From positions 1 to 16,114 of the forward strand of contig JAFGFR010000185.1 of NCBI GenBank assembly GCA_016930955.1: 16,114 nt of DNA, in the 5' to 3' direction. Positions within the stretch are counted from its first letter, which is position 1. Every line of letters starts with the position of its first letter. The notes beneath the pieces are model-generated. The model did not search any database and was not told the DNA's origin. It saw nothing but the letters and a program-made list of their open reading frames with translations. The position numbers and the translations under genes are program-made. Source of the stretch: Victivallales bacterium (lineage in GTDB: Bacteria; Verrucomicrobiota; Lentisphaeria; Victivallales; JAADHT01). This document shows, piece after piece, positions 1 through 6,758 of this stretch.

Positions 1-5
1 AATTT

Positions 6-37
6 TTGTCAATTAATAAAGATATACCAATTGACAA
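6..37. repeat. AT-rich 9-bp inverted repeat
   Basis: TTGTCAATT at 6-14 and its exact reverse complement AATTGACAA at 29-37 are separated by 14 bases. The arms are AT-rich and no T-run follows, so an operator-like dyad fits better than a terminator. No gene start is visible nearby inside the window, so its target is unknown. The rest of 1-241 is gene-free as far as I can see; only very short open frames occur there. Confidence 0.35.
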
Positions 38-97
38 TGTTAATCAACTACATGAAGTTGCACTTCGCTCTTGAATGTAGCTTTTCGTTTCTTTTTA

Positions 98-112
98 TTT
101 GAAATTGGCTCT
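98..112 (+). repeat. isolated right-end motif of the dispersed repeat
   Basis: TTTGAAATTGGCTCT matches the outer end of the dispersed repeat found in full at 11839-12119 and 6760-6968. The sequence to its left (1-97) does not resemble the body of the repeat. This is either a degraded solo end or a chance match. A 15-base match is unlikely by chance in a window this size. It lies in the same orientation as the other copies. Confidence 0.4.
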
Positions 113-241
113 CCTGACTTGATTTAGCCTATTTCCTCGCGTAGTCAAGTGATGGTGGAGAATTTTTTGGGAATTCATACATCTTGCTCCCGTGCCTGCA
201 TTAGCGAAATCGGGCCCGGGGTCGTGATCCTATCCATGATT

Positions 242-2164
242 TTATTCCTTGAGCTTATAGAATCTGTGATCCAGCCCGGGGTCGTCAAATATCGCCTTCA
301 AGTCTTTGACATCGAGACCCTTGAATTTTATGACCCTTATGAGTTTTTCAGCTGTTATCTCGGCGGCGTCATTGTTTCCAAGCTCCTTTTGGAGAAGCAG
401 CAGGTTGTAAAGTGCCAGGCTGGACAATGGGAATGCCTTGGTCTCGAGATCCATGTATTTGAGAGCCTCGCTTTTGCGGTTCATTCTGAGCAGGCATTCT
501 GCCATTCGTGCGTTAGAGTGGACCACTATCCTTGAAGGATTGGCTTCCATCGCGGCGAAATACTTGTATGCCAACAGATGGTCGTTGAGCCAGAAGAGGG
601 ACATCATGGCACACTCGTACAGGCCTAAGGCGTCAGGTGCTATCCGGAGGGATTCAAGCCTGTGTTTTATTGCCCCGGCATAGTGGTTAAACTCCTTGGC
701 TATAGCTGAATTACGGGCGTGGTAGGAAGCTCTCGCATTGATTGGCAGCATATTCGAGCTGCATGCGAGAAACAACACGGCGACAGCCGAGCAACAGAAT
801 CTTAAGGTTGCTGGGGTGTGGACAGTCGAGAGATTGCATGCCGGTTCCACTTCCGGCCTTCTGAAGGTGTAGTGCCACATCAGCCCCTGCAGTATTTGAA
901 GCATCTGGGCCGTCGGCCATTTTTCGGCCACCATATCGAGCATCGAGTGGGTCAATAGCATTATGAAACCGAAGAAAACGAGTTTGGCGACAGCATCGCT
1001 GTGTTTGTATTTTTGGATGAAGATTGCTATCGGTGCGACTGCCAGGTAGAGCGAGGCCAATAAGCCTGCGATCCCGAAGGCGCCGGCGAAGAACAAAATC
1101 TGGTTATGCGGGTGGTCGGCACGGCCTGCGAAGTGATGGCTGCGAAGGAATTTCTCGATTGGCATATAATAGGAATATTCCCCCTCGTATCCTGGCACGC
1201 CTACTCCAAGCAGTGGATTGTCGGCAAACATCTCTACCGCCCCGCGCCATAAAGGAATCCTGACATCATGCGAAATCATCGCCGCAATATTCCCGGCAAA
1301 GAGCACGGAAAGCACTGCGATGACGACCGGCGACATCAAGATTGATGCAATGATAATTCTTTTCACTCGGGGGCTGGCATTTTTTAATTTGTCGAAATAC
1401 CGGAGCACGAAAAACATGGTTGCCGCCAAAGCCAGAGAAAGGTTGGCGCCTCTGGAGCTTGTCATCCAGAGGGCGTACAGGGCAACTGCACAAGGAAGTA
1501 TCAGCAGAAGCAGCCTCATCTTGCCGGACATCAGCCTCAGCCATGGAAGGTTATACAGCCAGTAAATGAGGAAGGGAGTCGAGCATATGAGGAATGCCCC
1601 GTGCCAGTTCCGGTTGGCCGGAATGCCGACACACTCGATGCCGCCTATAAGTTGCCATATGGTATGCACCATGGAGAAAAGCCAGAGAAAGGCTATAAAA
1701 GGAAGCAGAAGTCTGCGGAAATATGGGAAATAGAGACATACAGCCATGGGTATGCTGAACCATGAGATTGAAAGGCAGAACTCGTCCAGCCCGTATTTGG
1801 GTTGGATGATGAATTGGGTGGTGACGATAACGAGCAACATGGTGAACGAAGACAGGAAAAGGGGCTTAAACTCATAAAAGAGCCTAAGTAGTCTGCGGGA
1901 TTGCATGAGTATCATGAGAAGGGCGAATGCTGAGAGCTGGGCTGGTGAAGACAAGTATATGCCAAGCCCTTCGATCCCGCTGGGTAAAGGACGCAGGACT
2001 AGAAGCGGGTATTTCATTGCCACAAGCAAAAGGAATGCAACTGCTAGCAGGCTGGATAGCCTGTTCCCAAGCCATGTGTTGCTTTCCGAGGAAAACGTGC
2101 CGGCTTGCAAAAGAACTTCCTCAACACTTTGATTGGATTTTGGCAAGGATGTGATCATATCCAA
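242..2164 (-). CDS. O-antigen ligase/polymerase-like membrane protein with TPR-like C-terminus
   Basis: This is a multi-pass inner-membrane protein with about ten hydrophobic segments in its first 400 residues. It resembles the Wzy_C/O-antigen-ligase superfamily, which joins lipid-linked glycans to lipid A core, to each other, or to pilin. Supporting motifs are SSRGANLSLA in a membrane segment and, in the large periplasmic loop, GVGVPGYEGEYS followed by RADHPHNQILFFAGAFGIAG. The HxHN-type histidine and GxxG are typical of the family. After a last hydrophobic stretch near residue 460, the C-terminal 170 residues are soluble, helical and TPR-like, ending LDHRFYKLKE. The start is uncertain. TTG at 2164 or ATG at 2158 lacks a Shine-Dalgarno. 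TTG at 2110 has GAGGAAG just upstream and gives 622 residues. The gene begins only about 10 bases after the pilin terminator, so it probably depends on read-through. The substrate cannot be told from sequence. Confidence 0.8.
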   Translation of the reverse strand: MDMITSLPKSNQSVEEVLLQAGTFSSESNTWLGNRLSSLLAVAFLLLVAMKYPLLVLRPLPSGIEGLGIYLSSPAQLSAFALLMILMQSRRLLRLFYEFKPLFLSSFTMLLVIVTTQFIIQPKYGLDEFCLSISWFSIPMAVCLYFPYFRRLLLPFIAFLWLFSMVHTIWQLIGGIECVGIPANRNWHGAFLICSTPFLIYWLYNLPWLRLMSGKMRLLLLILPCAVALYALWMTSSRGANLSLALAATMFFVLRYFDKLKNASPRVKRIIIASILMSPVVIAVLSVLFAGNIAAMISHDVRIPLWRGAVEMFADNPLLGVGVPGYEGEYSYYMPIEKFLRSHHFAGRADHPHNQILFFAGAFGIAGLLASLYLAVAPIAIFIQKYKHSDAVAKLVFFGFIMLLTHSMLDMVAEKWPTAQMLQILQGLMWHYTFRRPEVEPACNLSTVHTPATLRFCCSAVAVLFLACSSNMLPINARASYHARNSAIAKEFNHYAGAIKHRLESLRIAPDALGLYECAMMSLFWLNDHLLAYKYFAAMEANPSRIVVHSNARMAECLLRMNRKSEALKYMDLETKAFPLSSLALYNLLLLQKELGNNDAAEITAEKLIRVIKFKGLDVKDLKAIFDDPGLDHRFYKLKE

Positions 2165-2173
2165 GAATCAGGC

Positions 2174-2204
2174 AAAAAAAAAGGAGAGCCGCGAAGCTCT
2201 CCTT
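2174..2204 (-). terminator. intrinsic terminator of the pseudopilin gene
   Basis: Read on the minus strand, AAGGAGAGC, a six-base loop (TTCGCG), and GCTCTCCTT form a perfect 9-bp stem. A run of nine T follows directly. It lies about 20 bases after the pilin stop codon. This is a textbook rho-independent terminator. It separates the pilin from the ligase-like gene, giving a high pilin to low ligase expression ratio if read-through is partial. Confidence 0.9.
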
Positions 2205-2223
2205 AATGTCATTCATAAGCCGA

Positions 2224-2754
2224 TTATTGGAAATCGCCCATGATCGACTGGCCGCGTGTGCAGCTTCCAGCAGCGCCGGAACCGCTCCAGGTGGCACCAG
2301 CATATCCCTTGACGTGACCGTCAACGAACAGGACGTTGCCGAACTTGTCGTGATTTTTAGCTCTGTCCATGGCTATGGCACTGTCAACGGAACTGGCTTC
2401 CGATACCCCACCAGCGTAGGCATATGAAGAGTTGGTGCTAATTTCTAGGGAACTAGACATGCTGTCGGTTGTGCTGGGGCAGAGATAAACCTGAGTGTTT
2501 TCCAGGAATCCTTCTTCTGCCAGCAGCTGCAGGCCGGTTCTGCCACTTTCACTCGGGAAGGCTTCCGAATACACATTGGAATACATGCGCATGGAGAGCC
2601 CGATCTGTTTGAGGTTGTTGGTACAAGAGATCTTGCGTGCGCTTTCACGGGCCATCGAGAGGGCGGGCAAAAGCATTGCGGCAAGAATACCGATGATCGC
2701 GATAACGACCAACAGTTCGATGAGTGTGAACTCACGTGCCTTACGAGTCTTCAT
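2224..2754 (-). CDS. type II pseudopilin-like protein with H-X9-DG motif
   Basis: The 176-residue protein starts MKTRKAREFTLIELL, the prepilin N-terminal cleavage/methylation signal. A long hydrophobic helix (VVIAIIGILAAMLLPAL) follows, then the polar SMARESARK stretch and NLKQIGLSMRMYSN. The C-terminal part contains H-DKFGNVLFV-DG, an exact H-X9-DG motif of the pseudopilin families abundant in PVC bacteria. The residue before the cleavage-site Phe is Glu rather than the usual Gly; Glu at +5 is kept. The globular domain holds two Cys pairs of unknown pairing. The start is the ATG at 2754, with AAGGAG 7 bases upstream; an upstream in-frame extension is not needed. It has its own promoter and a strong terminator. 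It is likely a periplasmic or surface filament-type subunit, though these proteins are mostly of unknown function. Confidence 0.9.
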   Translation of the reverse strand: MKTRKAREFTLIELLVVIAIIGILAAMLLPALSMARESARKISCTNNLKQIGLSMRMYSNVYSEAFPSESGRTGLQLLAEEGFLENTQVYLCPSTTDSMSSSLEISTNSSYAYAGGVSEASSVDSAIAMDRAKNHDKFGNVLFVDGHVKGYAGATWSGSGAAGSCTRGQSIMGDFQ

Positions 2755-2798
2755 TTTTTTCTCCTTTTTTTGACTACTCGTCCTTCGTTCCTGAAGAC

Positions 2799-2827
2799 AT
2801 TTTATCAAAAACTGCAGGCAGATGCAA
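2799..2827 (-). promoter_or_regulatory. sigma70-like promoter of the pseudopilin gene
   Basis: On the minus strand a TTGCAT box (2827-2822) is followed by a 17-bp spacer and TAAAAT (2804-2799). This places a transcription start about 40 bases before the ATG. Directly upstream is a long A/T tract (about 2839-2869, including AAAAAATCGATTTTTT) that could serve as an UP element. The -10 is good and the -35 weak. Confidence 0.55.
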
Positions 2828-2896
2828 CACTAAAACGGGAAAAAATCGATTTTTTTTTGATTTTTTTTTGGAATGAGGCTGATTTTGTATCGGATA

Positions 2897-2978
2897 CGGG
2901 TTTGCAGCAGCCGTTTTGCCGCACTATCTGCCGCGCCTGCGCTCCCAACGCGGTTCACGCGGAGTTTTGAAGCGGCTC
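2897..2978 (+). repeat. truncated copy A of the dispersed repeat (right end only)
   Basis: From CGGGTTTGCAGCAGCC through CTGCCGCGCCTGCGCTCCC to GTTTTGAAGCGGCTC it matches the right third of the repeats at 11839-12119 and 15853-16114. The left two thirds are missing and 2881-2896 is unrelated. The terminal motif has lost two bases relative to the other copies (GAAGCGG instead of GAAATCGG). Eleven bases further on, GAGCCGATTTC (2990-3000) resembles a left end but is not followed by repeat body. It sits between the divergent pilin and lipoprotein genes. Confidence 0.85.
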
Positions 2979-3113
2979 TGTTGTCAGTGGAGCCGATTTC
3001 GATTTCGATTTGGGAGGCAGTTCTTTTGCTAGGGGGGGTAGTGCCAACCCTGCAATTATCATCTCGGATGGTGGCGTGCGGCAGTGCGAAGGGAAAATCT
3101 CCATGTCGCTCAC

Positions 3114-3141
3114 TTGAAAGACGCTTTTCCCGGTGTAGATT
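3114..3141 (+). promoter_or_regulatory. possible promoter of the lipoprotein-yicC-kds operon
   Basis: TTGAAA (3114-3119) and TAGATT (3136-3141) are spaced by 16 bp, about 42 bases ahead of the first ATG of the plus-strand gene series. Each box has four or so consensus matches, so this is plausible but not strong. Nothing else is recognised in 3001-3113. Confidence 0.4.
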
Positions 3142-3182
3142 CGCTGCCGGAAGTAAAGCTAAAGACATGAGGATATTGGACT

Positions 3183-3605
3183 ATGAGACACTTGTTTGTT
3201 CTGGTGTTGCTATTGAGTTTGGGTTGCTCCAGCAACTATACATACACTGCCATCCGGCGTGCCCGTGAGCATGCGGTCGAGCATCACCCTGAGCTTTCCG
3301 AGAAGTCTATCCATCAGATCAAGTTCACGGAGCCGGTGTTGGCGAACGACATGATCTACTCCCGCGGGGGGACCAGGAGCGGGAGCAAGCATGACACCAC
3401 TCAGACGGTCATTTACTGGAAGCTTCCCGATGAGGACGGCAAAACTCTGATGGTGGTCGGTTTCGGGCGCAGAGACCTTTTCGACTGGTATCCAAACAGG
3501 TCTATCATAAGGCATTTCCGGCGATTCGAGGATGAGAAGGCAGTACCGCGCCCTCCGGCAACTGCTCCTTCCAGACACTCCGCTCGACAGGAAGGCTCCG
3601 AATGA
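3183..3605 (+). CDS. small putative lipoprotein, function unknown
   Basis: The 140-residue product begins with a short positive n-region, a Leu/Val-rich core, and LSLGC with Cys15. This reads as a lipoprotein signal, although the residue at -3 is Ser rather than Leu. The mature part is polar, Arg/His-rich and ends in a low-complexity Pro/Arg/Ser tail. I do not recognise a domain. The start ATG has GAGG 10 bases upstream. Its stop overlaps the yicC start as ATGA, so the two genes are translationally coupled and first in the operon. Confidence 0.7.
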   Translation: MRHLFVLVLLLSLGCSSNYTYTAIRRAREHAVEHHPELSEKSIHQIKFTEPVLANDMIYSRGGTRSGSKHDTTQTVIYWKLPDEDGKTLMVVGFGRRDLFDWYPNRSIIRHFRRFEDEKAVPRPPATAPSRHSARQEGSE

Positions 3606-4477
3606 AAAGCATGACCGCATTCGGATGTGCGGAGGTCTCAGCCAATAACGGTGTTTTGCTGCGTGTCGACATCAGCTCCTACAACAAAAAACAGCTCGAG
3701 ATCAGAATGACGTTGCCCAAGGAATTGGGATCCTTCGAGCATCTTGTCAGAAAGACAGTGACATCCTTCATCAAAAGGGGAGCGGTAAACCTCAAGATCG
3801 AGCTTGTGTCCCCCGAGGCGGCAATGGCAAGAAATGTAGTGATTAATTCCATTGTTGCGGTGGCTTACGCGAAGAAAATCGAGAGTCTTCGCAAGCAGTT
3901 GGGTCTTTCCTCCCGGCCGGTGATAGACACCATTCTCGGGCTCCCGGGGGTGATCCAGGAAATCTCGATCGAGCAGCTTGTCGGAGAGAGGCTGTTGCTG
4001 CGTGCGCTGAAAAAGGCTCTGTTGCGGATGATGAAAATGAGGCAGGCCGAGGGGAAGGCCATGCTCAGGGACATAAAGTGCAGGCTTGCAGTGTTGGCCT
4101 CGATCATCAGGAAGATCGCCCCGGCGGCCAGAAAACTGCCTGAGAGCCAGATGAGGAGGATAAGAGACAATCTTGCACAGCTTGGTGTGGGGCATGTTGC
4201 CGAAGATGACAGGATACTCAAGGAGGTTGTGATATTTGCCGACAGGTTCGATGTGTCTGAGGAGATAACCAGGCTTGAGAGCCATTTTGCCCAGTTCGAG
4301 GGTCTGTTTGGACGTGACGATCCGGTGGGAAGACCGCTCGAGTTCCTCTTGCAGGAGATGCAAAGGGAGATAAACACGCTTGGGAACAAGGCTCCGGACG
4401 TGAAGGTGTCGCCTCTTGTCGTGGAGTTCAAGACCGAGCTGGAGAAGATCAGGGAGCAGGTGCAGAATGTCGAATAA
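3602..4477 (+). CDS. yicC: YicC/YloC family endoribonuclease
   Basis: The 291-residue protein has the usual family length. It shows the N-terminal MKSMTAFG motif, a positively charged middle, and the diagnostic C-terminus: RLESHFAQFE, then GRPLEFLLQEMQREINTLGNKA, ending EKIREQVQNVE. YicC-family proteins are cytoplasmic endoribonucleases that act in RNA turnover in other bacteria. The usual SVNHR motif is replaced by SSYNKKQLEIR. It is coupled to the upstream lipoprotein gene (4-base overlap). Its 3' end overlaps kdsB by 11 bases, so all three are probably on one transcript. Confidence 0.95.
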   Translation: MKSMTAFGCAEVSANNGVLLRVDISSYNKKQLEIRMTLPKELGSFEHLVRKTVTSFIKRGAVNLKIELVSPEAAMARNVVINSIVAVAYAKKIESLRKQLGLSSRPVIDTILGLPGVIQEISIEQLVGERLLLRALKKALLRMMKMRQAEGKAMLRDIKCRLAVLASIIRKIAPAARKLPESQMRRIRDNLAQLGVGHVAEDDRILKEVVIFADRFDVSEEITRLESHFAQFEGLFGRDDPVGRPLEFLLQEMQREINTLGNKAPDVKVSPLVVEFKTELEKIREQVQNVE

Positions 4478-5243
4478 ACCCCATGTCAGCGTGTTTATTC
4501 CTGCTCGTTACGGCAGCACGCGCTTTCCCGGGAAACTCCTGTGCGAGCTTGACGGCAGACCGATAATACAGTGGGTCCATGAAAAGGCGGCAGCGTCGTC
4601 TGCGGATGATGTCTGGATCGCCACCGACGACGAGAGGATTGCCGAGGCGGTACGGGCTTTCGGTGGAAAACATGTCATGACGTCCGGAAGCCATCCCTCT
4701 GGAACCGACAGGATATGCGAGGCCGCCAGAAACTTATTCCCGCAGCCAGGCCCGTCAGATATCGTCGTGAACCTTCAGGGAGACGAGCCCCTGCTGCCCA
4801 CGGCGACAATAGACCGGCTTATAGCCATTATGTTGGACAACCCTGATTTTGAGATGTCGACTGTGGCCGTTCAGGTTCCGAGGGCGTTTATTCAAGACAA
4901 CCCCGACAGGGTCAAAGTAGTTCTGGCCGCGAAGTCCTCTCGGGCACTTTACTTCACGCGCGCTGCCGCCCCTTTCCTGAGGGATGGCGGGACAGATTGT
5001 GGTATGCTGCTACACTGGGGAATCTATGCATACCGGAGAAAAACTCTCGAAAGGTTGGTTTCTCTCCCTGAATCACCCCTGGAGAAATGCGAGAAGCTCG
5101 AGCAGCTCCGAGCCATCGAGGCTGGAATCCCGATAAATGTTTTGATAACCAGCGAATTCACGGTGGGGGTGGACACGCCCGAAGACCTTGACACAGTGAG
5201 AAAAACACTAAAAAAGATGGAACTGGGTAGGCAAAGGGGCTGA
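4467..5243 (+). CDS. kdsB: 3-deoxy-manno-octulosonate cytidylyltransferase
   Basis: KdsB activates KDO with CTP to CMP-KDO, the donor used by the KDO transferase of lipid A assembly in the cytoplasm. The 258 residues show the complete family signature: IPARYGSTRFPGKLL near the start, IATDDERI, SGSHPSGTDRICEAA, VNLQGDEPLLP, YFTRAAAPF, LHWGIYAYRR, SPLEKCEKLEQLRAIEAG, and GVDTPEDL. The ATG at 4467 is chosen because the family begins within a few residues of the IPARYGSTR motif. It overlaps yicC by 11 bases. It is followed by a 167-base gap before kdsA. Confidence 0.97.
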   Translation: MSNKPHVSVFIPARYGSTRFPGKLLCELDGRPIIQWVHEKAAASSADDVWIATDDERIAEAVRAFGGKHVMTSGSHPSGTDRICEAARNLFPQPGPSDIVVNLQGDEPLLPTATIDRLIAIMLDNPDFEMSTVAVQVPRAFIQDNPDRVKVVLAAKSSRALYFTRAAAPFLRDGGTDCGMLLHWGIYAYRRKTLERLVSLPESPLEKCEKLEQLRAIEAGIPINVLITSEFTVGVDTPEDLDTVRKTLKKMELGRQRG

Positions 5244-5410
5244 ATTGGGATATATTGATGTGATGTACAAGGGCTTGGGGAAGGGACTTTTGTTGATTGG
5301 GGGCCGGCATATGGAGTTCAGGGCCGGTTGTTTGCATGGCGGGGTAGTTTTTTTGAGGCGTGCAGTCTGGAGAATCCTTGTCGAGTCGCGCCGGGTAACT
5401 TTTTTAGCGT

Positions 5411-6217
5411 GTGCTGCTTATCGTGAATAAATTCAATATCACAGACCATCTGGAAATCGGCGGGAAAATGGCCTTGATTGCCGGCCCTTGCGTAGCCGAG
5501 AGCCTTGGATTGTGCCTTGGCGTTGCCGAGAAGATGCGAGCACTTGCCTCACGATTCAAACTGCCCTATGTGTTCAAAGCCTCTTTCGACAAGGCGAACC
5601 GTTCTTCCGCAAGCTCATTCAGGGGACCCGGCCTCGAGGCGGGGCTGGAGATACTTTCCAAGGTGAAACAGGCTTATTGTGTGCCGGTGCTCACCGATGT
5701 CCATGAGACGAGCCAGATGCCGGATGTAGCCGCCGTGGCAGACATCATCCAGATCCCGGCCTTCCTCTGCAGGCAGACTGACTTGCTTGTTGCCGCGGGG
5801 AAAAGCGGTTCTGCGGTAAACATCAAGAAGGGGCAGTTCATGGCACCGGAGGACATGAAAGGTTCTCTAGAGAAGGTAAGAAGCACTGGCTGTGAAAGGA
5901 TCATGCTCACGGAAAGAGGGTCGTCTTTCGGCTACCATAATTTGGTCGTTGACATGCGCTCACTGGTGATAATGCGCGAACTTGGTGTCCCGGTGGTCTT
6001 TGACGCCACACATTCCGTCCAGCTTCCTGGCGGTCTCGGGAATTCCTCCGGAGGACAGAGGCAGTTCGTCAAGCCCCTCGCCATTGCCGCCGCCGCAGTC
6101 GGGATAGACGCCCTTTTCCTCGAGGTTCATCCAGAGCCGGACAAGGCTCTTTCAGACGGGCCTAACTCGGTAGATTTCAAACTCGCGGAGGATATACTCG
6201 CAGCTATTTGCGGGTAA
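5411..6217 (+). CDS. kdsA: 3-deoxy-8-phosphooctulonate synthase (KDO-8-P synthase)
   Basis: KdsA condenses arabinose-5-phosphate with phosphoenolpyruvate to KDO-8-phosphate. The 268-residue sequence carries IAGPCVAES, KASFDKANRSS, PVLTDVHE, IQIPAFLCRQTDLL, NIKKGQFM, LTERGSSFGYHN, FDATHSVQLPGG and EVHPEPDKALSDGPNS. The Cys27 of GPC, with the later His, Glu and Asp, matches the metal-dependent class (Aquifex type) rather than the Asn-containing metal-independent class of E. coli. The start is GTG at 5411 or GTG at 5423; an in-frame TAG at 5405 rules out anything further upstream. Neither start has a clear ribosome binding site. The preceding 167 bases contain no convincing gene; an open frame at 5245-5430 has no recognisable content. 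Confidence 0.96.
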   Translation: MLLIVNKFNITDHLEIGGKMALIAGPCVAESLGLCLGVAEKMRALASRFKLPYVFKASFDKANRSSASSFRGPGLEAGLEILSKVKQAYCVPVLTDVHETSQMPDVAAVADIIQIPAFLCRQTDLLVAAGKSGSAVNIKKGQFMAPEDMKGSLEKVRSTGCERIMLTERGSSFGYHNLVVDMRSLVIMRELGVPVVFDATHSVQLPGGLGNSSGGQRQFVKPLAIAAAAVGIDALFLEVHPEPDKALSDGPNSVDFKLAEDILAAICG

Positions 6218-6230
6218 GAAGGAGGATCGA

Positions 6231-6758
6231 ATGGATATTTCTGCGAAATTCGCGATAAAGAGGATAAGAACGATCGTTTTGGACGTTGACGGTGTGCTTA
6301 CTGACGGTCGATTCGGTTATGACGGCTCGGAGAACGAGATCAAGTTCTTCCATGCCCGGGACGGGCATGGGATCAAGCTCGCTATGAGGGCGGGATTCAA
6401 AGTAGGCATCATGTCGGGGAGGGCCGCCAAGGCCAACCGCCAACGAGCCGAGGAACTGGGGTTGTCATTCGTATATGAGGGGGAAAAGGATAAGAGGGCC
6501 GCCTTCGATAAGATGCTTCAGGAACAGTCGCTCAGACCGGAGGAATGCCTCTATATGGGCGATGACATTGTCGACATTCCTCCGATGAAGCTTGCCGGCA
6601 TAGCCGTGACTGTCGCTGACGCGCCGGAATATATGGACGAGTTCTGTGATATCCGCACCTCATGCAAAGGGGGGCATGGAGCTGTGAGGGAAGTAATTGA
6701 CATCCTTCTCAAGGAGCAAAACAAGTGGAATCAGGTGGCAGAAAAATATCTTGGCTGA
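6231..6758 (+). CDS. kdsC: KDO-8-phosphate phosphatase (HAD family)
   Basis: KdsC hydrolyses KDO-8-P to KDO, the step between KdsA and KdsB. The 175-residue protein has the HAD motifs LDVDGVLTDG (nucleophile Asp18, Asp20), IMSGR, a conserved Lys region around EGEKDKRAAF, and MGDDIVDIP. No cap domain is present, as is normal for this tetrameric enzyme. AGGAGG lies 6 bases before the ATG and the gene starts 13 bases after kdsA. The stop TGA (6756-6758) lies within the left 4-base target duplication of the inserted repeat. Its last 34 bases overlap the likely ancestral lptC start. Confidence 0.96.
   Translation: MDISAKFAIKRIRTIVLDVDGVLTDGRFGYDGSENEIKFFHARDGHGIKLAMRAGFKVGIMSGRAAKANRQRAEELGLSFVYEGEKDKRAAFDKMLQEQSLRPEECLYMGDDIVDIPPMKLAGIAVTVADAPEYMDEFCDIRTSCKGGHGAVREVIDILLKEQNKWNQVAEKYLG

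Noticed and set aside
48..97. Stem-like CTACAT...ATGTAG followed by a T-rich stretch, a possible plus-strand terminator
   Set aside because: The stem is short with large bulges and there is no plus-strand gene visible upstream.
205..290. CCCGGGGTCGT occurring twice, at the 3' end of the ligase-like gene and just beyond it
   Set aside because: A short GC-rich match without inverted structure or T-run; probably chance or a tiny local duplication.
149..535. 128-residue plus-strand open frame opposite the ligase-like gene
   Set aside because: It lies mostly antisense to a clearly coding, domain-bearing gene and shows no family features.
2990..3000. GAGCCGATTTC, a possible left end of a second element right after copy A
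   Set aside because: Only 11 bases match and the following sequence is unrelated to the element body.
5245..5430. 61-residue open frame between kdsB and kdsA
   Set aside because: No recognisable domain, no ribosome binding site, and it runs into kdsA in another frame; treated as noncoding gap.
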